Positions 10,719 through 20,743 of a stretch of DNA of 64,000 nucleotides are shown one piece after another. This DNA comes from Nitratireductor thuwali (GTDB lineage: Bacteria; Pseudomonadota; Alphaproteobacteria; Rhizobiales; Rhizobiaceae): NCBI RefSeq assembly GCF_036621415.1, contig NZ_CP030941.1:1920001-1984000 (forward strand). Reading direction: 5' to 3'. Each line of letters opens with the position of its first letter. Position 1 is the stretch's first letter. Below the pieces are notes generated by a model that was not told where the DNA came from, made no database searches, and was given only the letters and a program-made list of their open reading frames with translations. Position numbers and translations under genes: made by a program.

Positions 10719-10761
10719 CATGATCCCGAAAAGTGTATTCCGGTTTTCGTGAAAGATCATG
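10719..10761. repeat. Short palindromic intergenic repeat (family B copy 1)
   Basis: CATGATC (10719-10725) and GATCATG (10755-10761) form inverted ends around CCGAAAAGTG...CCGGTTTTCG. A related element with CATGATCCCGGGAAG and AATCATGCC lies at 32036-32083. Confidence 0.65.
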
Positions 10762-10875
10762 CCAAAACTGGGACCCGGGTCGTGACGACGATTCGATGAA
10801 GGTCGTCACGGCCCAGGGAGGCGGCAGTGTGCCTGATGGCTGCACACTGTCAAGCCGGCGGCGTTTCTGTTCCGC

Positions 10876-12699
<1,824 letters not shown>

Positions 12700-12729
12700 A
12701 GGTTCTCTTTGGAATCAGGCTGGCCAGCG

Positions 12730-12760
12730 AACAAAACGCGGCCAAGTTTCGTTGGCCGCG
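12730..12760 (-). terminator. Intrinsic terminator after phoD
   Basis: On the minus strand, CGCGGCCAA pairs with TTGGCCGCG across a CGAAAC loop and is followed by TTTTGTT. It lies 103 bases past the phoD stop codon and upstream of typA. Confidence 0.75.
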
Positions 12761-12862
12761 CTCATACAGCTTTTTTCGCAGATGCGAAAGGGCTTAGCGG
12801 TTGTTTGGAATTCCGCTGCGGCGAGGCGGACGCTTGCCGCAGCGGGATGGTCGAACGGTGGC

Positions 12863-14428
12863 TTAAGCCGAGCGCACCGGATCGAGGGTTACCTTATAGA
12901 GCTCATTGTTGTCGCGATCCATCAGCCGCACCGTCATCTGCTCGCTGTTCGCTTCGATGTCGGCCAGCCCGAAGAATTGGAAACCGGCCGATGGCGGCAG
13001 GTTCGCGCCCTGCTCCTCGCTCGGCGCCTTCACATATTTCAGTTCGGGCCCGAAAGTGCCGTCGAGGTCGTTGGGGCCGAAGGTGCCGGCGTGCAGCGGG
13101 CCCGAAACGAACTCCCAGAAAGGCTTGAAGTCCTGGAAGGCCGCTTTGTCGGGATTGTAGTAGTGCGCCGCCGTGTAGTGAACGTCGGCCGTGAACCAGA
13201 CTGTGTTGTCGATGCCCGCGTTCTTTATGTAGCGAAGAAGGTCGGCGATTTCAATCTCCCGCCCGCCGGGCTGGCCGGCGCCGCGGTCGGCGATGCCTTC
13301 GATCCTGTCGCCGTCCGGCACCACGAGGCCTATCGGCATGTCCGAAGCGATAACCTTCCAGGTTGCCCGGGAATTGGCCAGCTCCCGCTTCAGCCACTTC
13401 ACCTGCTCCTCGCCTATGATGCGGGCTTCCTCGCTCATTTCCCGCTGCGGCGTATCGGTATTCGCGCCGCGATAGGAGCGCAGATCGAGGAAGAAGACAT
13501 CGAGCAGCGGCCCGTAGGAGATCTTGCGGTAGACGCGGCCGGGCTCGGCCGGCGTGAAGCGGATCGGCGTCATCTCGTGGAAGGCGCGCGCCGCGCGGGC
13601 CGTCAGCAGCGGTACGGATTTCTCCGTATAGCGGTCATCCTGCGAAAGATCCTTGGAAGCCGACCAGTTGTTGACCACCTCGTGGTCGTCCCACTGGAAC
13701 AAGGTCGGGCACACGGCATTCAGCGCGCGCACATGCTCGTCCATCATGTTGTATTTCCACTGGCCGCGAAACTCGTCCAGCGTCTCGGCCACCTTGCGCT
13801 TCTCGTCGATGAGGACGGCGTTCTTCCACACGCTGCCGTCCTTCAGCCTCACCTCGTCTTCCATGGGGCCATCCGCATAGATCGTGTCGCCCGAATGCAG
13901 GAAGAAATCCGGCTGATGCCCGGCCATCGTGGCATAGGTCTTCATCCCCGTCTCGTCGATGCCCCAGCCCTGGCCGGCCGTATCCCCCGACCAGGCGAAA
14001 CGGATATTGCGTCGGCCCGCCGGCGCCGTCCTGAACCGGCCGATAATAGGCTCGGAACCCGCATTGACGTCGCTGAGGTCGTAGGCCGTCATGCGATAGA
14101 AAACCTCCTGGTCGGGGGTCAGCTCGGTCAGGAGCCGCTTGACCGCGAAATCGCTCTCCGGCAGCGCGTCGAGCGGTGGCAGCCTGCGCGCGTCCGCCAA
14201 GCTCTCGGTCGTCGCCACCTCGAACTGCACCCGCGCCGGCCTGTCCGTCCGCGTCCAGATCATGCCGGAACTGGTGTCCACGTCGCCCGACTGGACGCCG
14301 TGTGTGAACTGCGGGCGTGATGACGCACGCGAGATGGCCGGCATGGCAAGGCCGGCGGCGACCGAAAGAACGGCGGCGCTGCCGCTCGTCAGGAATTGGC
14401 GGCGGGTACGCACTGCAAAAGGCTTCAT
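12863..14428 (-). CDS. phoD: Alkaline phosphatase D family protein (PhoD-like), Tat-exported
   Basis: A secreted metallophosphatase that hydrolyses phosphomono- or diesters to supply phosphate. The start at 14428 (MKPFAVRTRRQFL) has a strong GAGGGAGA binding site and exposes a twin-arginine signal RRQFLTSG, so it is folded before export. The mature enzyme shows the PhoD N-terminal Fn3-like region (FTHGVQSGDVDTSSGMIWTR). Metal-binding blocks are SGDTIYADGP, WDDHEVVNNW and TADVHYTAAHY. At 521 residues it fits the family. Regulation by phosphate limitation is expected, but I did not find a convincing Pho box. Confidence 0.95.
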   Translation of the reverse strand: MKPFAVRTRRQFLTSGSAAVLSVAAGLAMPAISRASSRPQFTHGVQSGDVDTSSGMIWTRTDRPARVQFEVATTESLADARRLPPLDALPESDFAVKRLLTELTPDQEVFYRMTAYDLSDVNAGSEPIIGRFRTAPAGRRNIRFAWSGDTAGQGWGIDETGMKTYATMAGHQPDFFLHSGDTIYADGPMEDEVRLKDGSVWKNAVLIDEKRKVAETLDEFRGQWKYNMMDEHVRALNAVCPTLFQWDDHEVVNNWSASKDLSQDDRYTEKSVPLLTARAARAFHEMTPIRFTPAEPGRVYRKISYGPLLDVFFLDLRSYRGANTDTPQREMSEEARIIGEEQVKWLKRELANSRATWKVIASDMPIGLVVPDGDRIEGIADRGAGQPGGREIEIADLLRYIKNAGIDNTVWFTADVHYTAAHYYNPDKAAFQDFKPFWEFVSGPLHAGTFGPNDLDGTFGPELKYVKAPSEEQGANLPPSAGFQFFGLADIEANSEQMTVRLMDRDNNELYKVTLDPVRSA

Positions 14429-14567
14429 GACAGTCTCCCTCATGATCTGGTGGCGAGGGATGCAATGTCGTTGGCCACTGTGGCAGGCGATTATCGGTTG
14501 CGTGACAGGCTTTTGAAACTTGCGTGACGGAGGGCGATTGCCGTGCCAAAGGTGGCGCCGGCGACCG

Positions 14568-15035
14568 TCACATTCGTTCGCCCGGCAGCTGGCTGGCTTG
14601 CTTCACCCAATCGGCGAACTGCTCTTCGTCGAGCTGACCCTCGTAAATGTCGAGATAGCGCACTTCCGGGTGTTTGGACTTTCCGGGCGGCACAGGCCGC
14701 AGCGACGTGCCGCGGAAGAAGGTCACCTTGATATACTTCGTGAAGCAGTGAAAGCTGAGGAACCAGCCCTCGTCTTCAATGCCATAGAAGGGTGAGTTCC
14801 ATTTGACCGCCTTGCTCACGCCGGGAACGGTGCGCGTGATGATTGCGTCGAGGCGGCGCCCGACATCGCTTTTCCAGCCCGGCATCGCCGCGATATAGGC
14901 CTGCACGGGGGCATCGCCATAGCCCTTCGCGATCTGGGGATTGCCGCCCGAGAGGAGGACGGGCTTGCCGGGTTCCGATTTGGTGGCGGGCTTTGTCGCC
15001 TTCGCCCGCTTCCTGGGTGCCTCCTTGTCGTTCAT
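14568..15035 (-). CDS. DUF1801 domain protein (first of two)
   Basis: A 155-residue cytosolic protein. After a Lys/Arg-rich, low-complexity N-terminus (about residues 1-30, RKRAKATKPATK), the DUF1801 (YdhG-like) fold runs from about residue 48: AYIAAMPGW, then TVPGVSKAVKWNSPFYGIED and TKYIKVTFFRG. DUF1801 proteins are small enzymes or ligand-binding folds of unknown role. The start at 15035 overlaps the stop of the upstream small membrane gene (ATGA), so the two are coupled. A longer open frame to 15254 is only the shadow of that membrane gene. Confidence 0.85.
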   Translation of the reverse strand: MNDKEAPRKRAKATKPATKSEPGKPVLLSGGNPQIAKGYGDAPVQAYIAAMPGWKSDVGRRLDAIITRTVPGVSKAVKWNSPFYGIEDEGWFLSFHCFTKYIKVTFFRGTSLRPVPPGKSKHPEVRYLDIYEGQLDEEQFADWVKQASQLPGERM

Positions 15036-15268
15036 CGTGTTCGCGCCTCTCCTGTGGCTCGTCCTCCGCTGCGCCGCTTGGCGGCATACGGCAGCACGAA
15101 CATGTAAAGGCCCGTGAACAGGAGCACGAAGAGCGGAGGCAGCGGCGAATAGACCAGCCAGGGGGGAGGTTCCCCGAGCCCCATGGCAACGAAGTTGGCG
15201 GTGACGGCCAACGTAAAGGCAATAGCCACCCAGCGGTGGATCTGCCGGATCCATCTGTTCCAGTTCAA
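15032..15268 (-). CDS. Small two-span membrane protein
   Basis: A 78-residue predicted inner-membrane protein of unknown function. Two hydrophobic segments are seen (about 13-31 AIAFTLAVTANFVAMGL and 43-61 LPPLFVLLFTGLYMFVL), joined by a Pro-rich loop (GEPPPWLVYSPLPP) and followed by a basic tail. The N-terminal IRQIHRW resembles the first helix of PepSY-associated membrane proteins, but it is far too short to be one. Its stop overlaps the DUF1801 start. Confidence 0.75.
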   Translation of the reverse strand: MNWNRWIRQIHRWVAIAFTLAVTANFVAMGLGEPPPWLVYSPLPPLFVLLFTGLYMFVLPYAAKRRSGGRATGEARTR

Positions 15269-15339
15269 TGGTGCCTCCTTCGAAATCGAATCGAAGCGGA
15301 TCGAGCGCCCTTCGTGCGTCTGGATAAACGCACGGCCTT

Positions 15340-15726
15340 CTACGCGGCGTTCAGCGCCACGGCCGCCCGGACAAGAGCCTTCAACGCCTCCTCGTCGATC
15401 TCGTCTCCTTCGTGCAAGTCGATCGCCCGCCTGGTGTTGCCCTCGAGACTTGCATTGAAGAGGCCGGAAGGATCCTCAAGCGCGGCCCCCTTGGCAAAGG
15501 TCATCTTCACGGCCTTCTTGTAGGTCTCGCCGGTGCAGATCATTCCGTCATGATACCACACCGGCACCCCTCTCCACTTCCACTCCTCGACCACCTCGGG
15601 ATCGGCCTGCTTGATGAGGGCGCGGAGCCGGGAGAGCATCTCTCCCCGCCAGTCGCCCAACTCCCGGATCCTCTCGTCTATCATCTGGGACGGAGTTTTC
15701 TCCTGTCGAGGCCCGCTGGTGCTCAT
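15340..15726 (-). CDS. DUF1801 domain protein (second)
   Basis: A 128-residue protein of the DUF1801 fold. N-terminal MIDERIRELGDWRGEMLSRLR leads to the conserved core DPEVVEEWKWRGVPVWYHDGMI, then YKKAVKMTFAKGA, and a C-terminal LVRAAVALN helix. It has little direct identity with the neighbouring DUF1801 protein, so this is not a recent duplication. It lies on the same strand as the arsR-AHSA1 pair, 119 bp after it. In many bacteria DUF1801 genes accompany ArsR/AHSA1 pairs. Confidence 0.85.
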   Translation of the reverse strand: MSTSGPRQEKTPSQMIDERIRELGDWRGEMLSRLRALIKQADPEVVEEWKWRGVPVWYHDGMICTGETYKKAVKMTFAKGAALEDPSGLFNASLEGNTRRAIDLHEGDEIDEEALKALVRAAVALNAA

Positions 15727-15845
15727 GAAGTTCCCTCTTTCCGTTCCTCTTGTTCCCGGGGTCAGATGACGATTCAAGCACTCATCGTCATGATCCAAGC
15801 CGGTGCTGCGCCATCGACGCCTGCCCCGCGCCGTGCGGGCGGATG

Positions 15846-16256
15846 TCAGTCCATGCGCTCCAGAACCTGCTCCAGGGCCGCGAAGAATCTCGGCCAACCG
15901 GCCTTGGCGCCCCGGTAGTATGGCTGCTGATCCGGCCTGAAGCCCCTTTGCTCCATGCGCAGCCGGGTCCCCGTGCTCGTCGGCGTGAGGGTCCATGTGA
16001 TGACGCTTCTGAGAGCCTTGGTATCCCACGTGTAGGACAGTGTCTTGTTCGGCTCGGCTGTCTGGACCCGCCCGTCCACGGAACCCCAGTCCGCGCTGAG
16101 TTGGAACCTGTGGCCTACATCCGGCTTGAAATCGTTCTTCATCAGCCATTCCTCCATCAGGTGCGGCTGGGTGAGCGCGCGCCAGATCTTTTCCGGCGGA
16201 TGGGGTACTTCCCGTTCGACAACGACGGAGAGCGTTTCGGCCGCGGCATCGGTCAT
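15846..16256 (-). CDS. SRPBCC/AHSA1 domain protein
   Basis: A 136-residue START-like (SRPBCC) protein of the AHSA1 group, with a deep hydrophobic pocket that binds small lipophilic ligands in relatives. Conserved blocks are VEREVPHPPEKIWRALTQPHLMEEWLM at the N-terminus, then TLSYTWD, and a C-terminal GWPRFFAALEQVLERM helix. The start overlaps the arsR stop at 16253-16256 (ATGA). Such ArsR-AHSA1 pairs are widespread; the ligand is not known. Confidence 0.9.
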   Translation of the reverse strand: MTDAAAETLSVVVEREVPHPPEKIWRALTQPHLMEEWLMKNDFKPDVGHRFQLSADWGSVDGRVQTAEPNKTLSYTWDTKALRSVITWTLTPTSTGTRLRMEQRGFRPDQQPYYRGAKAGWPRFFAALEQVLERMD

Positions 16257-16576
16257 TGGTCCATCCTTTGGAGCAGATCTTCGAGATCGTCGAACCGGCT
16301 TTGCCAGAACCGGCCCATCTGGTTTGTCCAGTCGACCAGCGGGGAAAGCGCGTCCAGCTGCGCGCTGTAGTGCGTCTGTCGTCCTTCATGGCGGTCGCGC
16401 ACCAGCCCTGCCCTTTTCAGGACACCCAGATGCTTCGAGACGGCCGGCTGCGAGACGCCGGCCTGAGCCGTCAGGGCCCCCACCGTCTGATCGCCGTCAC
16501 GGCACAGCCGCTCGAAAATCGCCCGCCGCGTCGGATCGGCGAGCGTCTTGAAAAGGATGTCGTGGGGTTGCGGCAT
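16253..16576 (-). CDS. ArsR/SmtB family transcriptional regulator
   Basis: A 107-residue winged-helix repressor. The helix-turn-helix runs LADPTRRAIFERL, TVGALTAQAGVSQPAVSKHLGVLKRAGLV, then the wing DRHEGRQTHYSA. It lacks the CxC metal site of ArsR/SmtB metal sensors, as is usual for the subgroup paired with AHSA1 proteins. It heads a probable minus-strand operon: arsR, AHSA1, DUF1801, membrane protein, DUF1801. Autoregulation is likely by analogy. Confidence 0.92.
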   Translation of the reverse strand: MPQPHDILFKTLADPTRRAIFERLCRDGDQTVGALTAQAGVSQPAVSKHLGVLKRAGLVRDRHEGRQTHYSAQLDALSPLVDWTNQMGRFWQSRFDDLEDLLQRMDQ

Positions 16577-16707
16577 GAGGATATATAACTCGCTGGCTAT
16601 TGATCAAACCAATAACCGACGGGATATGTGTGTGTCAAGCGCCCGATGGACCGGCACGGCGATGCAGGTCCCGGGGCCGCTCGCCGGGACTTCTGCCCGC
16701 GTTGGCT

Positions 16708-18759
16708 TCAAGCCAGCCCCTTCTTCTCCATCATCGCCTCGGGGCTCGGCATCCTCCCGCGGAACGCCTTGTAGAGCGCTTCCGGGTCTGCCGTGTCGCC
16801 CGCCGCATAAACATGCTTCAGCAGCTTGGCGGCGGTTTCCGCATCGAAGGGATCGCCCGCTTCCTCGAAGGCGCGGAAGGCGTCTGCATCGAGCACTTCC
16901 GACCACATGTAGGAATAATAGCCCGCCGAATAGCCATCGCCGGAAAACGCGTGCAGGAAATGCGGCGTGCGGTGGCGCATGGGAATGGCGGCGGGGGCGC
17001 CCAGCCGTTCCAGCTCCGCCGCCTCCAAGGCAAGCGGGTCTTCCGGCGCCTCGGCCGCCGCATGGAAGGCCATGTCGACCAGCGCCGAGGCGGTGAACTC
17101 GGTCGTCGCAAAGCCGGCGTTGAAATTGCGCGCGGCCCGCATCTTGTTGACGAGCTCCATCGGCATGGGCTCGCCCGTCTCCACATGGCGGGCATGTTTC
17201 GACAGCACCTCGGGCACGGTGAACCAGTGCTCGTAGAGCTGCGAGGGAAGCTCGACGAAGTCGCGCGAGACCGCCGTGCCGGAGACCGAAGGCCATGTCG
17301 CCTCGCTCAAAAGTCCGTGCAGCGCATGGCCGAACTCGTGAAACAGGGTGCGCGCGTCGTCCGGTGACAGCAGCGCCGGCCTGCCCTTGGGCGGCTTGGC
17401 GAAATTCATGACATTGTAGATGATCGGCCTTTGGCCGCCGCCAAGCTTGTGCGCCGTCTGCAGCCGGCTCATCCACGCGCCCGAACGCTTGGAGGGGCGG
17501 TTGAAATAATCGGCGAGAAACACGCCGCGCTCGGTGCCGTCGGCGTTCCTCACCAGGAAGACGCGCACATCCTCGTGCCAGGCCGGCACGCCCTCGATCT
17601 CCTCGAAGGTGAGGCCGAACAGCCGGCCCGCCACATCGAAGGCCGCCGCGATCACATTATCCAGCGCCAGATAGGGCTCCAGCGCGCCCTCATCGAAGGC
17701 GAAACGCTCGGAGCGCAATCTTTCGGCGTAAAAGCGCCAGTCCCACGGTGCGATGGCGTGGTTGTCGCCGGCCGCAGTGGCCAGCCGCTGCAGTTCCTTC
17801 GCGTCTGCCGCCGCCTTTTCCCGCGCCTTGTTCCACACCGGCTCCAAAAGCGCCATCACCCGTTCGGGCGTCTTGGCCATGGTGTCGTCGAGCTTATAGG
17901 CGGCAAAGGTCTCGTAGCCGAGCAGGCGGGCCTTTTCCGCGCGCAGCCGCAGCGTCTCGCGCACGATCTCCGCATTGTCGGTCTCTCCGCCATTGGCGCC
18001 GCGCGAAACGAACGCCTTGAGCACGGTTTCACGCAGGTCGCGGCGCCGCGAATAGGTAAGAAACGGCTCGGCGATGGAACGCGAAAGCGTGACGGCAAAA
18101 CGCCCCGCCTCGCCCCGGCTTTCCGCCGCCTCGGCCATGGCGCTGCGCAGGGCCTGCGGCAGTCCCGCCAGATCGTCTTCGCCGAGGAACAGTGCCCATT
18201 TGCTCTCGTCGGCCAGCACGTTCTGCCCGAACTTCGCGCCCAACCCGGCAAGCGCCTCGTTGATCTCGGCAAGCCGCTTCTTGCCCGCCCCATCCAGCCG
18301 TGCGCCGCCGCGCACGAACGCCTTCCAGCATTTCTCCAGCACCCGCGCCGTCTCCGGATCGAGGTTCAGCGCATCCCGTTCCCGGTAGAGCCTGTCGACC
18401 CGCTCGAAAAGAGCCTCGTTCATGGCGATCGCCGAATAGTGGCGGGCCATGCGCGGCGAGATTTCCCGCTCCAGCCGCTGGATCGTCTCGTTGGTGTGCG
18501 CCCCCGCCTTGCACCAGAAGATCGCCGAGACCCGTTCCAGCGTCTTGCCGGCAAGTTCCAGCGCCATCAGCGTATTCTCGACGGAAGGTGTCTCGGGATT
18601 GCCCGCGATGGCGTCGATCTCGGCGTTGTGAGCCGCGAACCCGGCTTCGAAGCCTTGTTCGAAGGCATCATCCTCGATGCGCGCGAACTCCGGTAGCCCA
18701 ATGCGCCCATTCCAATCGGCCAGGGGCGATCGTTCGGGTGGAAATACGTCGTGGTTCAT
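16708..18759 (-). CDS. M3 family oligopeptidase (Dcp/PrlC type)
   Basis: A cytosolic zinc metallopeptidase that degrades short peptides. At 683 residues it matches oligopeptidase A/dipeptidyl carboxypeptidase. The zinc motif HEFGHALH sits near residue 470, and the downstream Glu ligand lies in the SRDFVELPSQLYEHW block. C-terminal family sequences are PHFLHAFSGDGYSAGYYSYMWSEVLDADAF. Choosing between Dcp (dipeptide release) and PrlC (endopeptidase) needs a tree. No signal peptide. It is divergent from marR. Confidence 0.93.
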   Translation of the reverse strand: MNHDVFPPERSPLADWNGRIGLPEFARIEDDAFEQGFEAGFAAHNAEIDAIAGNPETPSVENTLMALELAGKTLERVSAIFWCKAGAHTNETIQRLEREISPRMARHYSAIAMNEALFERVDRLYRERDALNLDPETARVLEKCWKAFVRGGARLDGAGKKRLAEINEALAGLGAKFGQNVLADESKWALFLGEDDLAGLPQALRSAMAEAAESRGEAGRFAVTLSRSIAEPFLTYSRRRDLRETVLKAFVSRGANGGETDNAEIVRETLRLRAEKARLLGYETFAAYKLDDTMAKTPERVMALLEPVWNKAREKAAADAKELQRLATAAGDNHAIAPWDWRFYAERLRSERFAFDEGALEPYLALDNVIAAAFDVAGRLFGLTFEEIEGVPAWHEDVRVFLVRNADGTERGVFLADYFNRPSKRSGAWMSRLQTAHKLGGGQRPIIYNVMNFAKPPKGRPALLSPDDARTLFHEFGHALHGLLSEATWPSVSGTAVSRDFVELPSQLYEHWFTVPEVLSKHARHVETGEPMPMELVNKMRAARNFNAGFATTEFTASALVDMAFHAAAEAPEDPLALEAAELERLGAPAAIPMRHRTPHFLHAFSGDGYSAGYYSYMWSEVLDADAFRAFEEAGDPFDAETAAKLLKHVYAAGDTADPEALYKAFRGRMPSPEAMMEKKGLA

Positions 18760-18850
18760 CGAAATCCTCGTGGAAGAGCCGGCGGACTGCCTGGATCGGG
18801 AAAGAATGAGCTAGAGGTCATGTAGGCTTCGGCCATCGCGGCCGCAACAC

Positions 18851-18903
18851 TTGACAGCGCACGCTGCGCACCGGACAATCGACCTAGTAAACATTGCTTA
18901 CTA
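18851..18903 (+). promoter_or_regulatory. Promoter and palindromic operator upstream of the MarR gene
   Basis: TTGACA at 18851-18856 is followed 17 bases later by GACAAT (18874-18879), a fair -35/-10 pair. Just downstream, TAGTAA (18885-18890) and TTACTA (18898-18903) form an imperfect palindrome with a 7-base centre. Its position around the expected start site suits an autorepressor operator. Confidence 0.6.
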
Positions 18904-18916
18904 ATTTAGGACATCC

Positions 18917-19420
18917 ATGGCCGGCACCTTCGATCCCGAAGCCTTCGGCTTTCTCATTTTCGATCTCTATCGGCTCATCAGGAGCGATATGGACCAGCGG
19001 ATCGCCGCCGCCGGCATCGGCATCACGCCCGGCGAGGCGCGGACGCTGGTCCATGCCGCGCGCGCCGGCGAAGTCCGCCAGAACGTCCTTGCCGAGCGCA
19101 TGGGCCTCGAAGCCATGACGCTCAGCGCCTATCTCGAGCGGCTGGAGCGGCAAGGTCTCGTCGAGCGGCTTGCCGACGAGACCGACCGCAGGGCGAAGCT
19201 GATACGTCTCACGGACAAATCGACGGCCGTTCTGGAAGCGATCGTATCGCTCGGCAAGGAAGTGCGCCTGAAGGCGCGCGGCTCCATGAGCGACGAGGAA
19301 TGGGAAGCCCTGCAGCAAACCCTCAAACGCATCCGCAGCAATTTTGGTCCCCCTGCTCCGGAGGAAGCTGCGGCACCGGCCGGAAAACTGGACCCCATCT
19401 TCGGAAATCGCGACGCATAG
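18917..19420 (+). CDS. MarR family transcriptional regulator
   Basis: A 167-residue winged-helix dimeric regulator. N-terminal dimerisation helices (FGFLIFDLYRLIRSDMDQRIAAAGI) are followed by the recognition region LAERMGLEAMTLSAYLERLERQGLVERLADETDRRAKLIRLTDK, in which DRRAK is the classic wing. It is followed 74 bp later by an efflux gene on the same strand, the usual MarR arrangement, so it probably represses itself and that transporter until an inducer binds. The C-terminal tail (PPAPEEAAAPAG) is likely disordered. Confidence 0.93.
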   Translation: MAGTFDPEAFGFLIFDLYRLIRSDMDQRIAAAGIGITPGEARTLVHAARAGEVRQNVLAERMGLEAMTLSAYLERLERQGLVERLADETDRRAKLIRLTDKSTAVLEAIVSLGKEVRLKARGSMSDEEWEALQQTLKRIRSNFGPPAPEEAAAPAGKLDPIFGNRDA

Positions 19421-19494
19421 ACAAAGGGAGCTGGAGCCTCCCGACACCGCGCTCCAACTGGCAAACGCGCCTGAAACGGCGAAAGCAGGATCCC

Positions 19495-20742
19495 ATGAAG
19501 CATCGGCAAGCGGCGGCGGCGCCAATCATGAGCGAACGCCGCGTGAGCCTGATCGGCGCCATGCTGGTCGCCGTCGGCCCCGTCTCAATGGCGCTCTACA
19601 CGCCGGCGATGCCCGAGATCGTCAGCGCCTTCGGCACCACCGAAGCGGCGGTGAAGATGACGCTGTCGCTCTATTTCGCCGGCTTCGCCATCGCCCAGCT
19701 CATCTGCGGCCCGCTCTCGGACGGCCTCGGCCGCAAGCCCGTCACCTTCGCCTTCATGGGCATCTATGCGGTGGCGAGCCTCATCGCCGTCATGGCGCCG
19801 AGCATCGAATGGCTGATCGCCGCGCGCTTTCTGCAGGGCGTCGGCGCGGCGGTGGGCGTTGCCGTCTCGCGCGCGCTCGTGCGCGACCTGTTCACCCAGG
19901 ACCAGTCAGCGCGGATCATGAACCTGATGGGTATCATCCTCGCCATGGGCCCCGCCCTTGCGCCCACCCTCGGCGGGCTCACCATGGAGCTGTTCGGCTG
20001 GCACGCCATCTTCCTGGTCATGCTGGCGGCGGGCGCCGGCATCGTCCTCGTGGTCCATTTCGCGATGCGCGAAACCGTCGTACGCGATCTTTCCCGCATC
20101 TCCCCCGCCGGCCTTGTCCATTCCTACGGCCTGCTCCTTGCAAGCCCCTATTTCCTGATGTCCAGCCTCGTCGTGGCCGGCACGGTCGGCGCCCTCTATA
20201 CCCAGGCGACGGTGCTGCCGTTCATCCTCATGGGCCGGGTCGGCCTCTCGCCGGCCGAGTTCGGCGTCGGCATGCTGATGCAGTCGGGCTTCTTCTTCAT
20301 GGGATCGCTGTCGGTGCGCTCCCTGCTCAGCCGCACCAAGGCGCCCCGGCTGGTGCCTTTCGGCCTCGGCTTCATCGCCGTGGGCAGCGTCCTCATCGCC
20401 TGGTTCCTGAACGCCGCGCCGCCGACATTCCTGAGCGTCATGGGCCCGGTCGCCTGCTATGCGTTCGGCATCGCCTTCGTCATGCCCGCCATGATGACGG
20501 CCTCGCTCGCCCCCTTCCCCCGCATCGCAGGGTCGGCTTCGTCGCTGATGGGCTTCATGCAGATGGGCAGCGGGCTGCTGGGCGGCTCCATCGCCGCGCT
20601 CCTCGGCGACCCGGTCTTCGCGATGGGCACGATCATTCCAGCCATGGGCGCCATCGCCATCGCGGCATGGCTGCTATGGCGGCGCCTGCCGGAGCCGGCG
20701 CTCGCCACCGCCGTGCGTCATGTGCCGGAGAACCCGGCCTGA
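19495..20742 (+). CDS. MFS multidrug efflux transporter (Bcr/CflA, DHA1 type)
   Basis: A 415-residue inner-membrane drug:proton antiporter with 12 predicted spans. Family hallmarks are the first helix leading to YTPAMPEIVSAF, motif A GPLSDGLGRKPV between helices 2 and 3, the ARFLQGVGAAVGVAVSRALVRDL block (motif B and start of motif C of Bcr proteins), and GPALAPTLGG. The ATG at 19495 has AGGA 4 bases upstream; the ATG at 19528 (MSERRVS) is an alternative. The preceding marR gene is the likely regulator. Confidence 0.93.
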   Translation: MKHRQAAAAPIMSERRVSLIGAMLVAVGPVSMALYTPAMPEIVSAFGTTEAAVKMTLSLYFAGFAIAQLICGPLSDGLGRKPVTFAFMGIYAVASLIAVMAPSIEWLIAARFLQGVGAAVGVAVSRALVRDLFTQDQSARIMNLMGIILAMGPALAPTLGGLTMELFGWHAIFLVMLAAGAGIVLVVHFAMRETVVRDLSRISPAGLVHSYGLLLASPYFLMSSLVVAGTVGALYTQATVLPFILMGRVGLSPAEFGVGMLMQSGFFFMGSLSVRSLLSRTKAPRLVPFGLGFIAVGSVLIAWFLNAAPPTFLSVMGPVACYAFGIAFVMPAMMTASLAPFPRIAGSASSLMGFMQMGSGLLGGSIAALLGDPVFAMGTIIPAMGAIAIAAWLLWRRLPEPALATAVRHVPENPA

Positions 20743-20743
20743 C

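Noticed and set aside
14568-15254. DUF1801 protein with a long N-terminal extension
   Set aside because: The extension is read in the wrong frame through the overlapping small membrane gene; the ATG at 15035 is coupled to that gene's stop.
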